From positions 34,167 to 98,166 of the forward strand of contig VEQF01000004.1 in NCBI GenBank assembly GCA_018883365.1: a stretch of DNA of 64,000 nucleotides. Direction: 5' to 3'. Origin of the DNA: Candidatus Nanopelagicaceae bacterium (GTDB lineage Bacteria > Actinomycetota > Actinomycetes > Nanopelagicales > Nanopelagicaceae). Numbering within the stretch: position 1 is the first letter of the stretch; every line of letters begins with the position of its first letter. The notes under the pieces are model-generated. The model was not told the origin of the DNA and ran no database searches. It saw only the letters and a program-made list of their open reading frames with translations. Below are positions 36,372 to 46,064 of this stretch, in pieces. The position numbers were made by a program, and so were the translations under genes.

Positions 36372-37480
36372 TGTTTAGCGGCTCGCTCAACTGCAGCAAT
36401 TAGCTCCAACCAAGGTTTGATGAATTTCTCAATTCCCTCATTTTCTAATCTAGTTGCTACCTCATCAATATGGATACCAAAGTTTTGCAGCTCCTCTATG
36501 ACGCGAGCAGCTTCGCTGAAATAAGGCTTCACGGTGTCGCCTTTAAATTGCCCTGAATCGCGAACCGCCTGCAATGTTGGTTCGGGCATCGTATTTACCG
36601 TATTTGGTGCAATCAACTCCATCACATAAAGCGTTGGGTGATACGCAGGATCTTTCACACCGGTTGAAGCCCAAAGCGGTCTTTGAATTGCAGCTCCGCG
36701 CTCTGAAAGTTTTTGCCACCTTGGTGAATTCATTACGGTTAGAAAATGTTCATATGCAAGTCGCGCATTTGCGATTGCGGCTTTGCCAAGTAGCGACTGT
36801 GCTGCCGGGTCTGCATGATTTTTAAGTTTGGGATCGATGTCAGTATCAACACGACTAACGAAAAATGATGCCACTGAATGAATGCCAGAGATTGGCAAGG
36901 ATTTTGCTAATCGATCCTCGAGTCCAGCTAGGAAAGCTTCAAGCACCGCTCGGTAGCGTTCAACTGAAAAGATAATTGTTACGTTAACACTTATTCCCTC
37001 TGAGATAAGGGTTCGGATGGCGGGAATACCTTCCACCGTTGCGGGAACCTTAATCAGAACATTATTTCTATTAACTCGGGTCCAGAGTTCGCGGGCTTGC
37101 TGAATAGTGCCTTCAGTATCTCGAGCCAATCTTGGATCAACTTCGATACTTACTCGACCATCTACTCCTGAGGTTCGTTCATAAACCGGCATGAAGAGAT
37201 CACAAGCTGCAGATACATCGGCGGTAGTCAACTCATTAATGATGGCCTCAGCATCTAATCCGCTTGTTGAATACTTCAAAATATCTGCCGAGTAAAGATC
37301 TGATTGAGAAATTGCCGCTGAAAAAATGGCTGGATTGGTAGTAACCCCCAAAACAGATTCATTTTCGATTAATAACTTAAGATTTCGAGATTTACCATTA
37401 GCTATCAATCTTTCACGAGATAAATCATCAAGCCAAATAGATGTCCCTGCGGCGGTTATATCCTGGAGAATTTGATGCAT
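36368..37480 (-). CDS. tal: Transaldolase
   Basis: Transfers a dihydroxyacetone unit in the non-oxidative pentose phosphate pathway. 370 residues, the actinobacterial long form. The Schiff-base lysine lies in NNVLIKVPATVEGIPAI; other motifs are SIWLDDLSRERL, GVTTNPAIFSAAI, VSIEVDPRLARDTEG and SVASFFVSRVDTDID. The start overlaps the tkt stop by one base and its stop overlaps the pgi start by 4, so tkt-tal-pgi should be one transcript. Confidence 0.96.
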   Translation of the reverse strand: MHQILQDITAAGTSIWLDDLSRERLIANGKSRNLKLLIENESVLGVTTNPAIFSAAISQSDLYSADILKYSTSGLDAEAIINELTTADVSAACDLFMPVYERTSGVDGRVSIEVDPRLARDTEGTIQQARELWTRVNRNNVLIKVPATVEGIPAIRTLISEGISVNVTIIFSVERYRAVLEAFLAGLEDRLAKSLPISGIHSVASFFVSRVDTDIDPKLKNHADPAAQSLLGKAAIANARLAYEHFLTVMNSPRWQKLSERGAAIQRPLWASTGVKDPAYHPTLYVMELIAPNTVNTMPEPTLQAVRDSGQFKGDTVKPYFSEAARVIEELQNFGIHIDEVATRLENEGIEKFIKPWLELIAAVERAAKQ

Positions 37481-39552
37481 TATTCGACCTGCCCGCTCTT
37501 GGCATAACTGATTGATTTCTTTGCAGCTTCAACGATTTTCTCGGGTGTAAATCCAAACTCACGGAAAAGCACTCCCGCAGATGCTGATGCTCCGAAATGT
37601 TCTAGAGATACAGCGACTCCAAAATCACCAATGTAATCACGCCAACCTTGTGAAATTCCGGCCTCGATACTTACGCGGGCTTTCACTTTCGCAGGAAGTA
37701 TTGATCGTTTGTATTCCGGAGTTTGTTTTTCAAACCATTCGAGGCACGGTGCGCTCACAACTCGGGTGGCAATCCCTTCGGCCATCAACCGCTGTGCTGC
37801 TTCAAGTGCCAAATAAACCTCAGAACCAGTTGCAATCAAAACCACATCTGGATTGTTGATTTCATTTAGTGCATAAGCGCCCTTAGATACATTTTCAGCC
37901 GGGGAGTGCTTTGCTCTATCAATAACTGGCAGGTTTTGGCGGGAAAGCAAAAGCCCGGCAGGCTCTTTGCGTTTCAGGATTTCACTCCAGCAATAAACAA
38001 CTTCGTTAGCATCAGCGGGACGAACCACATTTAAACCCGGGATCGCGCGCAATGCCGCGATGTGTTCGACCGGCTGATGGGTTGGCCCATCTTCACCTAA
38101 ACCGATTGAGTCATGGGTCCATACATAGGTGACCGGTAAATTCATTAATGCCGATAAACGAACTGCGCCGCGCATGTAGTCGCTGAAGACCAAGAAGGTT
38201 CCGCCAAATGGTTTAACCAAACCGTGTAGCGCCATGCCGTTCAGTATTGAGCCCATTGCGTGCTCGCGAATTCCAAAGTGAATCACCCGTCCGTAAGGGT
38301 TTGCACCCTTCATCTTTGAACTGGCCGGCAGGAAGGATTCACCATTTTCAATAGTGGTGTTGTTGCTCTCTGCCAGATCTGCAGATCCACCAAAGAGTTC
38401 CGGTAGTTTCTTTGCTAGCGCATTTAAAGTGTCACCAGATGCTTTTCTGGTTGCAATCTCTTTTTCGGGGGAGAAGCTTGGTAGCTCTGAGTTCCAGCCG
38501 GCAGGAAGTTCACCTTTAATTAGGCGATTAAGGAGATTTGCCGAGTCAGGGTTCTTCTCTTGCCATGCTTTGAAAGATAACTCCCATTGCTCGCGAAGAT
38601 TTTTCCCACGTTTGGCAACTTGGTTTACATGGTTTTTAACATCCTCTGGAAAGTAAAAATCTTCGGCAGGAATACCAAGTTCAATCTTGGTTGCTGCAAC
38701 CTCATCCGATCCCAGAGCTGAACCATGTGATTTGGCGGTATTGCGGGCCTTTGGTGCGGGCCAAGCAATCACAGTTCGCAATCTAATTAGAACCGGCTTG
38801 TCATTCACTGTTAGTGATTTTTCAATTGCTGATTCCAAAGCGTTGCGATCAACATCGCCATTATCTTGAGCCGGAACATCAATAACATGCCAGCCATATG
38901 ACTCGTAACGTGCCGAAATATCTTCGGTGAAGGCGTAATGAGTGTCGCCTTCAATTGAAATTCGATTGTCATCATAAATAACTTTTAAATTTCCAAGCGC
39001 TTGTGTTCCAGCTAAGGAAGAGGCCTCGGTGCTTACACCTTCTTGCAAATCTCCATCGCTGCAGATAACCCAAATATTGTGATCAAATGGGCTTTGTCCG
39101 GCTGGAGCATTTGGATCAAGCAAACCTCTTTCATAGCGCGCAGCCATTGCCATGCCGACCGCGTTGGCAACACCTTGTCCAAGAGGGCCGGTGGTTGTTT
39201 CTACGCCTGCGGTGTGACCAAATTCAGGATGGCCAGGTGTCTTTGAACCCCAAGTTCGAAATGCTTTGAGGTCATCAAGTGATAATCCGTAATCACTGAA
39301 AAGTAGTTGAATATAAAGTGTTAGCGATGAGTGGCCGCAAGAGAGGATGAATCTATCTCGGCCAATCCATTGCGGGTCAGCTGGATCATGTCGGAGAAAA
39401 CGTTGAAAAAGCGTATATGCAACGGGCGCAAGTGACATTGCAGTACCTGGATGGCCATTGCCAACCTTTTGCACCGCATCCATTGCCAAGGCTCTGGCGA
39501 CAGCAACAGCTTTGTCATCTAGCGTGCTCCAAGCTTCTTTAGCAGGCTGCAT
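37480..39552 (-). CDS. tkt: Transketolase
   Basis: Thiamine diphosphate enzyme that moves two-carbon units in the non-oxidative pentose phosphate pathway. 690 residues. Seen: VGNGHPGTAMSLAP near the N-terminus, the cofactor motif ICSDGDLQEGVSTEA with KVIYDDN, and in the pyrimidine domain HFGIREHAMGSILNGMALHG and THDSIGLGEDGPTHQPVEH. The C-terminal domain contains VLIATGSEVYLAL. An AAGGGG ribosome binding site precedes the ATG. It lies 13 bases after ctaA; ctaB, often between these genes in actinobacteria, is absent here. Confidence 0.97.
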   Translation of the reverse strand: MQPAKEAWSTLDDKAVAVARALAMDAVQKVGNGHPGTAMSLAPVAYTLFQRFLRHDPADPQWIGRDRFILSCGHSSLTLYIQLLFSDYGLSLDDLKAFRTWGSKTPGHPEFGHTAGVETTTGPLGQGVANAVGMAMAARYERGLLDPNAPAGQSPFDHNIWVICSDGDLQEGVSTEASSLAGTQALGNLKVIYDDNRISIEGDTHYAFTEDISARYESYGWHVIDVPAQDNGDVDRNALESAIEKSLTVNDKPVLIRLRTVIAWPAPKARNTAKSHGSALGSDEVAATKIELGIPAEDFYFPEDVKNHVNQVAKRGKNLREQWELSFKAWQEKNPDSANLLNRLIKGELPAGWNSELPSFSPEKEIATRKASGDTLNALAKKLPELFGGSADLAESNNTTIENGESFLPASSKMKGANPYGRVIHFGIREHAMGSILNGMALHGLVKPFGGTFLVFSDYMRGAVRLSALMNLPVTYVWTHDSIGLGEDGPTHQPVEHIAALRAIPGLNVVRPADANEVVYCWSEILKRKEPAGLLLSRQNLPVIDRAKHSPAENVSKGAYALNEINNPDVVLIATGSEVYLALEAAQRLMAEGIATRVVSAPCLEWFEKQTPEYKRSILPAKVKARVSIEAGISQGWRDYIGDFGVAVSLEHFGASASAGVLFREFGFTPEKIVEAAKKSISYAKSGQVE

Positions 39553-39565
39553 TTTTTGCCCCTTC

Positions 39566-40462
39566 TTATCTCTTTCGACCTATTAAGTTGCCGGTTATTA
39601 CAAGATTCCAAGCTGCAATCCAAACCAGGACAGCGCCAATCAAATGCGCGCCGACCAAAATCTCTGGCAATCCAGTGAAGTACTGAATGTAACCAATCGC
39701 GCCTTGCGCGAGGGCAATAATCAAAAAAGCTTGAGTTCTATTTGCCAAAATACTTTTCGTCTCATCACTTTCGCCAAGTCGAATAGCGATAAGAAGCGCA
39801 ATAGTTACTCCAACGAGCGCAATCACCAAGTCTGCATGAATCCAGGACATCATTTTTGCATCCAAGTTGAAGCGCTCAGCGGTTGTATCTCCTGCGTGCG
39901 GACCACTGCCGGTGACAATTGTGCCTACAAACAAAACTGCGATAACCAAAAATAGATGTAGCGAGAGCAGCTTCTTAACTAGAGGAATCAAAGTTATGTA
40001 ACTTGGGGTTTTCGCATAAACCCTTTGGCGCAGAGATAGTGCGCCGGCAATTAAAACTATTGAGAGTAAGAAATGTGCGGCGACTGTTGCCGGATTCAAA
40101 CCTGTCAAAACAGTTATGCCACCAAGAACTCCTTGAGCCAATATTCCAATAATTTGGAAAGCTCCCATTTTTCGCAAAGCACGATGTCGTTGTCTCAAAA
40201 TTACAAACATCAAAGCAAGAGCATTTAGAAGCAAAACAAAGGTAAGCAAGCGATTTCCAAATTCAATCCAAGCGTGCAGGGGAGCCTCTGGTTGATCTGG
40301 AGTTGGGGTGTAAGAACCTGGAGTGCACTCGGGCCAGGTGGAACATCCCAAGCCGGAGCCAGTAATTCGCACCGCGCCGCCGGTCACCACAATCGCTGAT
40401 TGAGTGAAGACCATGAGATTGGATAGCCGTTTAAGTGCCGTCCCAACTGCCACCTGACTCAT
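39566..40462 (-). CDS. ctaA: Heme A synthase (COX15/CtaA family)
   Basis: Membrane monooxygenase that converts heme O to heme A for the aa3-type cytochrome c oxidase. 298 residues, about eight hydrophobic helices. Conserved features: an N-terminal RITGSGLGCSTWPEC segment with a Cys pair, HAWIEFGNRL (heme-ligand His), a second His in NPATVAAHFLLS, the GSGPHAGD loop in the middle, and HLIGAVLVWIA late. The ATG is preceded at 7 bases by TAGGCT on its own strand. It is divergent to sufR and heads the minus-strand block with tkt. Farnesyltransferase ctaB, needed for heme O, is not in the window. Confidence 0.92.
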   Translation of the reverse strand: MSQVAVGTALKRLSNLMVFTQSAIVVTGGAVRITGSGLGCSTWPECTPGSYTPTPDQPEAPLHAWIEFGNRLLTFVLLLNALALMFVILRQRHRALRKMGAFQIIGILAQGVLGGITVLTGLNPATVAAHFLLSIVLIAGALSLRQRVYAKTPSYITLIPLVKKLLSLHLFLVIAVLFVGTIVTGSGPHAGDTTAERFNLDAKMMSWIHADLVIALVGVTIALLIAIRLGESDETKSILANRTQAFLIIALAQGAIGYIQYFTGLPEILVGAHLIGAVLVWIAAWNLVITGNLIGRKR

Positions 40463-40475
40463 GGGGCAGAGCCTA
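40463..40475 (-). promoter_or_regulatory. Putative leaderless -10 of ctaA
   Basis: Minus-strand TAGGCT (40475-40470) is followed by 7 bases and the ATG at 40462. It lies in the 70-base region shared with divergent sufR, so a regulator bound here could affect both directions. Confidence 0.5.
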
Positions 40476-40520
40476 TGTCGAAGCCCCGCTTCTCAAGTGG
40501 CGTCGCGCCATGAATTACGC

Positions 40521-40532
40521 AACAATTCCGTT
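40521..40532 (+). promoter_or_regulatory. Possible leaderless -10 of sufR
   Basis: AACAAT at 40521-40526 lies 6 bases before the GTG at 40533. The hexamer is weaker than others in the window (first base A), and the -35 is unclear. Confidence 0.35.
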
Positions 40533-41225
40533 GTGAAAACCGCCGCTCCAGAGGATATGCGCACTAGGGACCAAGTTGCCCGTGCCATCTTGGAGTCCGG
40601 CCCTTCAACCGCGGTTGCTCTGGCAGATCGCCTTAAGTTGACCCCTGCTGGAATCAGACGGCATTTGGATCAATTAGTTGCCGATGGAATTCTTGAAGAG
40701 CGCGAACCGCATATAAGAAGTGCCCGCACCCGAGGCCGTCCATCCAAGGTATTTGTTATGAGCGATAGCGGAAGAGAGCGGTTCGAGCATTCCTATGACG
40801 ACTTAGCGGTTTCAGCTCTGAAGTACATTGCGGCAAATAGCGGAGAACATTTAGTAACCGGGTTTGCTCGTCACCGTGCCGAGGAGATCGTGAAGAGATC
40901 GCAGTCCGTCGTGGGCAAGGCGAAAAATCCAATCGATGGACTGGCTGAGTTTTTAAGCGATGAGGGCTATGCAGCAAATACCCACGCACATGGAATTGGT
41001 ATTGAACTTTGCCAACATCATTGCCCAATTGCTCACGTAGCCGCAGAATTCCCACAACTTTGCGAGGAAGAAACCGCGGCGTTTTCAAAAATTCTTGGAA
41101 CCCATGTACAACGTTTAGCCACTATCGCTCATGGCGATGGTGTTTGCACTACTTTTATTCCCCAACTCTTGAAAAGCAAAAGCTCAAATACCTCCAACAC
41201 TAAAAGAAAGCTGAGTACGCGATGA
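40533..41225 (+). CDS. sufR: SufR-type Fe-S cluster biogenesis repressor
   Basis: Iron-sulfur sensing repressor expected to control the suf operon it heads. From the GTG at 40533 it has 230 residues: an N-terminal winged helix (about 12-75; [29 protein letters not shown] split over two segments) and a C-terminal domain with Cys residues in [13 protein letters not shown] and FPQLCEEE that match SufR cluster ligands. The frame is open further up to an ATG at 40461, but that codon overlaps the divergent ctaA start codon, so the GTG is preferred. It overlaps sufB by 4 bases (ATGA). Confidence 0.9.
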   Translation: MKTAAPEDMRTRDQVARAILESGPSTAVALADRLKLTPAGIRRHLDQLVADGILEEREPHIRSARTRGRPSKVFVMSDSGRERFEHSYDDLAVSALKYIAANSGEHLVTGFARHRAEEIVKRSQSVVGKAKNPIDGLAEFLSDEGYAANTHAHGIGIELCQHHCPIAHVAAEFPQLCEEETAAFSKILGTHVQRLATIAHGDGVCTTFIPQLLKSKSSNTSNTKRKLSTR

Positions 41226-42634
41226 GTCAAACCGCCCATCCAGAACTTGAAGGCATTGGAAAATATGAATACGGCTGGTCCGACAAAGATGTTGCCGGTG
41301 CCAATGTAAAGCGCGGTCTCAATGAAGATGTCGTGCGCGATATCTCAGCGAAGAAAAATGAACCGCAATGGATGTTGGATCTGCGTCTAAAGGGTCTTTC
41401 GCTATTTGATAAGAAACCATTACCGAATTGGGGATCAGATCTGTCTGGCATTAAGTTCGACAGCATCAAGTACTTTGTTCGCTCAACCGAGAAGCAAGCG
41501 ACATCTTGGGAAGAGTTACCTGAAGATATTAAAAATACCTATGACCGCTTAGGTATTCCAGAGGCCGAAAAGCAGAGATTGGTTGCGGGCGTAGCTGCGC
41601 AATATGAATCTGAGGTTGTTTATCACTCAATTCGCGAGGATCTTGAGAAGCAAGGCGTCATCTTCTTGGATACAGACACTGGTTTACGTGAGCATGAAGA
41701 TATTTTCAAAGAGTATTTCGGCTCCGTGATTCCAGTAGGCGACAATAAGTTTGCCGCACTAAATACCGCGGTTTGGTCTGGTGGCTCCTTTGTTTACGTA
41801 CCAAAGGGAGTGCATGTAGAGATCCCACTTCAAGCATATTTCCGAATCAATACTGAGAACATGGGTCAGTTTGAAAGAACTTTGATCATTGCTGATGAGG
41901 GCTCATATGTCCACTATGTAGAAGGCTGTACTGCACCGATTTACTCATCTGACTCACTTCACTCTGCAGTTGTTGAAATTATCGTTCGCAAAAACGCCCG
42001 CGTTCGTTACACAACAATTCAAAACTGGTCTAACAACGTTTACAACTTGGTTACAAAGCGCGCTACCTGTGCTGAAGGTGCAACCATGGAGTGGATTGAT
42101 GGCAATATCGGATCAAAAGTAACCATGAAGTACCCAGCGGTTTTCATGATGGGACCACACGCTAAGGGTGAAACACTTTCGATTGCTTTTGCTGGCGAAG
42201 GTCAACATCAAGATGCTGGAGCAAAGATGGTTCATGCCGCTCCACATACATCTTCAACCATCATTTCTAAGTCTGTAGCCAGAGGCGGAGGCCGCACTTC
42301 ATATCGTGGTCTGGTTCAAGTTCAGGAAGGTGCGCATCACTCAAAGAGCACAGTTAAGTGTGACGCTCTACTAGTTGACACCATTTCACGCTCTGATACA
42401 TATCCATATGTAGATGTTCGTGAAGATGATGTTTCGATGGGTCATGAAGCGACTGTTTCAAAGATTAGTGATGATCAATTGTTCTATCTAATGTCCCGCG
42501 GTCTATCAGAAGATGAAGCGATGGCGATGATTGTCCGTGGATTTATCGAGCCAATCGCTCGTGAACTTCCAATGGAGTATGCGCTAGAGCTAAATCGTTT
42601 GATTGAGCTCCAAATGGAAGGAGCTGTTGGTTAA
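41222..42634 (+). CDS. sufB: Fe-S cluster assembly protein SufB
   Basis: Scaffold subunit of the SufBCD complex on which Fe-S clusters are built. 470 residues, with the family N-terminus (YEYGWSDKD), the beta-helix core [20 protein letters not shown], the [12 protein letters not shown] segment with its cysteine, [15 protein letters not shown] and the C-terminal [20 protein letters not shown]. The conserved Cys of KCDALL corresponds to the assembly-site cysteine. No intein is present, unlike in some mycobacteria. Translationally coupled to sufR and sufD. Confidence 0.98.
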   Translation: MSQTAHPELEGIGKYEYGWSDKDVAGANVKRGLNEDVVRDISAKKNEPQWMLDLRLKGLSLFDKKPLPNWGSDLSGIKFDSIKYFVRSTEKQATSWEELPEDIKNTYDRLGIPEAEKQRLVAGVAAQYESEVVYHSIREDLEKQGVIFLDTDTGLREHEDIFKEYFGSVIPVGDNKFAALNTAVWSGGSFVYVPKGVHVEIPLQAYFRINTENMGQFERTLIIADEGSYVHYVEGCTAPIYSSDSLHSAVVEIIVRKNARVRYTTIQNWSNNVYNLVTKRATCAEGATMEWIDGNIGSKVTMKYPAVFMMGPHAKGETLSIAFAGEGQHQDAGAKMVHAAPHTSSTIISKSVARGGGRTSYRGLVQVQEGAHHSKSTVKCDALLVDTISRSDTYPYVDVREDDVSMGHEATVSKISDDQLFYLMSRGLSEDEAMAMIVRGFIEPIARELPMEYALELNRLIELQMEGAVG

Positions 42635-43719
42635 TGTCAGCTCTACCTACCAATTATTTAACCCCTTCTGGACGTGAAGAGGCCTGGCGTTTCACTCCAC
42701 TGAAGCGTTTAAATGGTCTACACGATCCAGCAACCGTTGTTGCAGATCGGATTTCTATCGCGTTGAGTGGCGCGGTTCGTCCCGGCTTTACCATCGCAAC
42801 GGTAAAGGCAGCGGATCTTCCGGCAAAATCTTCAACCGATGATGCAATCATCCAGCGTGTACGTGCTACCGCATCTGAGGTAACACATCTTCAGATTGCG
42901 CAAGAAGCTGTAGTTGCTGAGCCGATTGTCCTAACTAGAACTTTGGGAAGCTCAAGTGAGTTTTCCCGAACAGTAATAACCGCCGGAGCGCACAGCAAAG
43001 CTACCGTTATTGTTGAAAACTCAGGTCAAGCAACTATTGGCGAAGAGATTGAGCTACGCCTTGAGGCCGGCTCAAATCTAACCTTTATTACTTTGCAGGA
43101 GTGGAGCGAGAACACAGTTCATCTCGGTCGCCATCATGCAATTGTTGGAAGAGATGCAACTTTTAATTCAATCACTGTAACAATTGGCGGTTCTTTAGTT
43201 CGCCTATTGCCAACAGTTGAATATTCAGATCAAGGTGGAAGCGCTGAATTACTAGGTCTGTACTTCGCAACAGATGGACAGCATTTAGAACACCGAGTTC
43301 ATGTAGATCATGGCATTCCTAATGCCAAATCAAGAGTTACCTACAAAGGTGTACTGGCTGGAGATCAAGCTCGAACCGTGTGGATTGGTGATGTTTTTAT
43401 TCGCGGCAACGCTGAAGGCACTGATACTTACGAGTTGAATAAGAATCTATTGCTCACCGATGGCGCACGTGCTGACTCGGTTCCAAACCTAGAGATCGAA
43501 ACCGGCGAGATTGTGGGAGCTGGACACGCGAGCACAACTGGTCGATTTGATGATGAGCAGCTGTTTTATTTGATGTCACGTGGAATTCCAATGGCAGATG
43601 CTAGAAGGCTCGTAATTCGTGGTTTTTTCACCGAAATCATCAACAAAATTGGCAGCGAAGCAATCGAAGAAAGATTGATGTCGCGTATTGATAGCCAACT
43701 TGAAAAGGTTGGTGCATAA
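42634..43719 (+). CDS. sufD: Fe-S cluster assembly protein SufD
   Basis: Partner of SufB in the SufBCD scaffold. 361 residues, with the weakly conserved N-terminus (REEAWRFTPLKRL), a beta-helix core and the C-terminal family motif [20 protein letters not shown] with the conserved His, followed by ARRLVIRGFF. The ATG overlaps the sufB stop (TAATG) and the next ATG follows its stop directly. Related to SufB by ancient duplication. Confidence 0.96.
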   Translation: MSALPTNYLTPSGREEAWRFTPLKRLNGLHDPATVVADRISIALSGAVRPGFTIATVKAADLPAKSSTDDAIIQRVRATASEVTHLQIAQEAVVAEPIVLTRTLGSSSEFSRTVITAGAHSKATVIVENSGQATIGEEIELRLEAGSNLTFITLQEWSENTVHLGRHHAIVGRDATFNSITVTIGGSLVRLLPTVEYSDQGGSAELLGLYFATDGQHLEHRVHVDHGIPNAKSRVTYKGVLAGDQARTVWIGDVFIRGNAEGTDTYELNKNLLLTDGARADSVPNLEIETGEIVGAGHASTTGRFDDEQLFYLMSRGIPMADARRLVIRGFFTEIINKIGSEAIEERLMSRIDSQLEKVGA

Positions 43720-44025
43720 ATGTCTAGCACTCAGGTTAGCTTCTCAGATCTAGTGGATGGAAAGCCACAAAAGATTGCACTCGGAGATAAAGATGTATGC
43801 GTTGCTCGAATTGGAGATGATGTATTTGCAGTAGCAGATATGTGCACCCACTCTGAAGCTTCGCTTTCCGAGGGTGACATCTCAAACTACAAAATTGAAT
43901 GCTGGCTTCATGGTGCAGAGTTTGATCTACGTACCGGTGCAGCAACAACACCGCCAGCGGTTGAGGCGTTAGAAACATTTGAAGTACAACGTGACGGAGA
44001 TACTGTCACGATTTCATCGAAGTAA
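43720..44025 (+). CDS. Rieske-type ferredoxin in the suf operon
   Basis: Small electron carrier with a Rieske [2Fe-2S] centre, 101 residues. The ligands are visible as CTH near residue 45 and CWLH near residue 64, with FAVADMCTHSEASLSEG before and GAEFDLRTG after. Such a gene between sufD and sufC is typical of actinobacterial suf operons; it may supply electrons for cluster assembly or simply act with a dioxygenase elsewhere. The start abuts the sufD stop, and sufC follows after 17 bases with a GGGAG ribosome binding site. Confidence 0.93.
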   Translation: MSSTQVSFSDLVDGKPQKIALGDKDVCVARIGDDVFAVADMCTHSEASLSEGDISNYKIECWLHGAEFDLRTGAATTPPAVEALETFEVQRDGDTVTISSK

Positions 44026-44042
44026 AGGTCGGGAGCGAAAAA

Positions 44043-44795
44043 ATGTCACAACTTGTCATAAAGGACTTGAAGGTTGGAGTAGAGACTGAAAGCGGTATGA
44101 CTGAAATCCTTCGCGGCGTTGACCTAACTATCAACTCCGGTGAAGTGCATGCAATTATGGGTCCAAACGGATCAGGTAAATCAACTTTGGCTTACTCAAT
44201 TGCCGGACATCCTAAATACACAATTCTTGGCGGTTCGGTAACTCTTGACGGTGTAGATGTTCTAGAGATGAGCGTCGATGAGCGTGCGAAAGCAGGCTTG
44301 TTCTTAGCGATGCAATATCCAGTTGAGGTACCTGGTGTCTCTGTTGCAAACTTCCTACGTACCGCTGCAACCGCGCTACGCGGCGAAGCTCCAAAGGTGC
44401 GCACCTGGGTCGGCGAAGTTAAAGAGGCTATGACCAAGCTTTCTATGGATCCTTCCTTCTCTGAGCGAAGCGTTAATGAAGGCTTCTCTGGTGGAGAGAA
44501 GAAGCGCCATGAGATTCTGCAAATGGAGCTCTTAAAGCCAAAGATTGCGGTGCTAGATGAGACCGATTCCGGATTAGATGTTGATGCACTGCGCATCGTT
44601 TCTGAAGGTGTAAATCGTGTTAAAGCAGAGCAAAATCTCGGCATCATGTTGATTACTCACTACACGCGCATCCTTCGTTACATCAAACCTGATTTTGTAC
44701 ATGTTTTCGCGGGCGGAAAAATCGTGGAAGAGGGCGGTCCTGAGTTAGCTGAACGTCTTGAAGAGAAGGGTTATGCAGAGTACGTCAAGGCGTAA
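44043..44795 (+). CDS. sufC: Fe-S cluster assembly ATPase SufC
   Basis: Soluble ABC-type ATPase that energises the SufBCD scaffold. 250 residues with Walker A GPNGSGKSTLAY (about 40-51), signature FSGGEKKRHEILQ, Walker B IAVLDETDSGLDVDAL and the switch His in LITHYTRIL. The Glu-Lys-Lys-Arg-His signature is the SufC form. Preceded by GGGAG eight bases before the ATG and followed by sufS after 12 bases. Confidence 0.97.
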   Translation: MSQLVIKDLKVGVETESGMTEILRGVDLTINSGEVHAIMGPNGSGKSTLAYSIAGHPKYTILGGSVTLDGVDVLEMSVDERAKAGLFLAMQYPVEVPGVSVANFLRTAATALRGEAPKVRTWVGEVKEAMTKLSMDPSFSERSVNEGFSGGEKKRHEILQMELLKPKIAVLDETDSGLDVDALRIVSEGVNRVKAEQNLGIMLITHYTRILRYIKPDFVHVFAGGKIVEEGGPELAERLEEKGYAEYVKA

Positions 44796-44807
44796 TCTCC
44801 TCTGAAA

Positions 44808-46064
44808 GTGAATACTCAATTCGATGTTTCTGCGGTGCGGAGTGACTTTCCTATATTGGATCGGCTAATCCGCGGAAACAATCGATTGGTTTACTTAGAC
44901 AGCGGAGCAACCTCTCAAAAACCTGTTTCAGTACTTGATGCGGAGCGTGAGTTTTATACAAAACATAATGCAGCAGCTCATCGCGGCGCCCATCAGCTAG
45001 CAGAAGAAGCTACTGAGCTATTTGAGGGTGCGAGAGAAAAAGTTGCCACCTTTCTAGGTGCAAAAAGTGAAGCGATAGTTTTTACTAAATCTGCAACCGA
45101 GAGCATCAATTTGGTTGCGTACTCGCTGGGAAACGCGTTGCCTGGTTCAAAGTTTCATATTAAACCTGGTGATCGAATTGTGGTTTCCGAGATGGAACAC
45201 CATGCAAACCTAATTCCCTGGCAAGAACTCGCCAAACGAACTGGCGCTGAATTAGTTTGGTTTTCGGTAGATCCAAATGGCAGGTTGGATCTTTCAAATA
45301 TCTCTGATTTAATAAATGAGAAAACTAAAGTAGTCGCCTTAACCCACCAATCAAATGTTTTGGGCACAATTAATCCGATAAATGAAATTGCTAAACAGGT
45401 CCGAAAAGTTGGCGCCTTTTTTGTTTTAGATGCGTGTCAATCCGTACCTCATTTCGCGGTTCAAGTTTCCGAGCTAGACATTGATTTCATGGCTTTCTCT
45501 GGCCACAAAATGCTGGCACCTACAGGTGTAGGAGTTTTATGGGGAAGACAAGAATTACTAGATGAGATGCCACCATTTCTTACCGGTGGATCGATGATTG
45601 AAACAGTAAGTATGGAATCGGCGACCTATTTGCCGGCACCAAAGCGTTTTGAAGCTGGCGTTCCCAATATGGCGCAAGTAGTTGGATTAGGCGCCGCTGT
45701 CGATTATTTAAACAAATTAGGCATGGAGAACATCCATAACCATGAGATCCAGCTAACCAAGTTAGCAATTGATGGACTTTCGCAAATCAAAGGTTTGCAA
45801 ATCATTGGGCCAACAAATTTAGAGATGCGAGGCGGGGTAGTTTCCTTTGCAATCGAAGGTGTCCATCCTCATGATTTAGGTCAGGCTTTGGATCAATATG
45901 GAATTGCTGTTCGTACCGGACATCACTGCGCTTGGCCATTGATTAAGAAGTTCAAAGTAGTGGCAACTACTCGAGCCTCGCTTTACCTCTATAACAACAC
46001 CGCCGATATCGAGGCTCTTGTTAGTGGCGTTGAACGAGCTAGAGATTATTTTGTGGGGCGTTAA
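44808..46064 (+). CDS. sufS: Cysteine desulfurase SufS
   Basis: PLP enzyme that removes sulfur from cysteine as a persulfide for cluster assembly. 418 residues, start GTG. PLP is held by Lys in FSGHKMLAPTGVG; other family motifs are YLDSGATSQKP, HRGAHQLAEEATE, SEMEHHANLIPW and VLDACQSVPH. The catalytic Cys lies in RTGHHCAWP near residue 374, the group II arrangement that works with SufU. It overlaps sufU by one base. Confidence 0.97.
   Translation: MNTQFDVSAVRSDFPILDRLIRGNNRLVYLDSGATSQKPVSVLDAEREFYTKHNAAAHRGAHQLAEEATELFEGAREKVATFLGAKSEAIVFTKSATESINLVAYSLGNALPGSKFHIKPGDRIVVSEMEHHANLIPWQELAKRTGAELVWFSVDPNGRLDLSNISDLINEKTKVVALTHQSNVLGTINPINEIAKQVRKVGAFFVLDACQSVPHFAVQVSELDIDFMAFSGHKMLAPTGVGVLWGRQELLDEMPPFLTGGSMIETVSMESATYLPAPKRFEAGVPNMAQVVGLGAAVDYLNKLGMENIHNHEIQLTKLAIDGLSQIKGLQIIGPTNLEMRGGVVSFAIEGVHPHDLGQALDQYGIAVRTGHHCAWPLIKKFKVVATTRASLYLYNNTADIEALVSGVERARDYFVGR

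Noticed and set aside
40461..40532. N-terminal extension of sufR from ATG 40461
   Set aside because: This ATG overlaps the ctaA start codon and its promoter; homologous SufR proteins begin close to the winged helix, so GTG 40533 is more likely.
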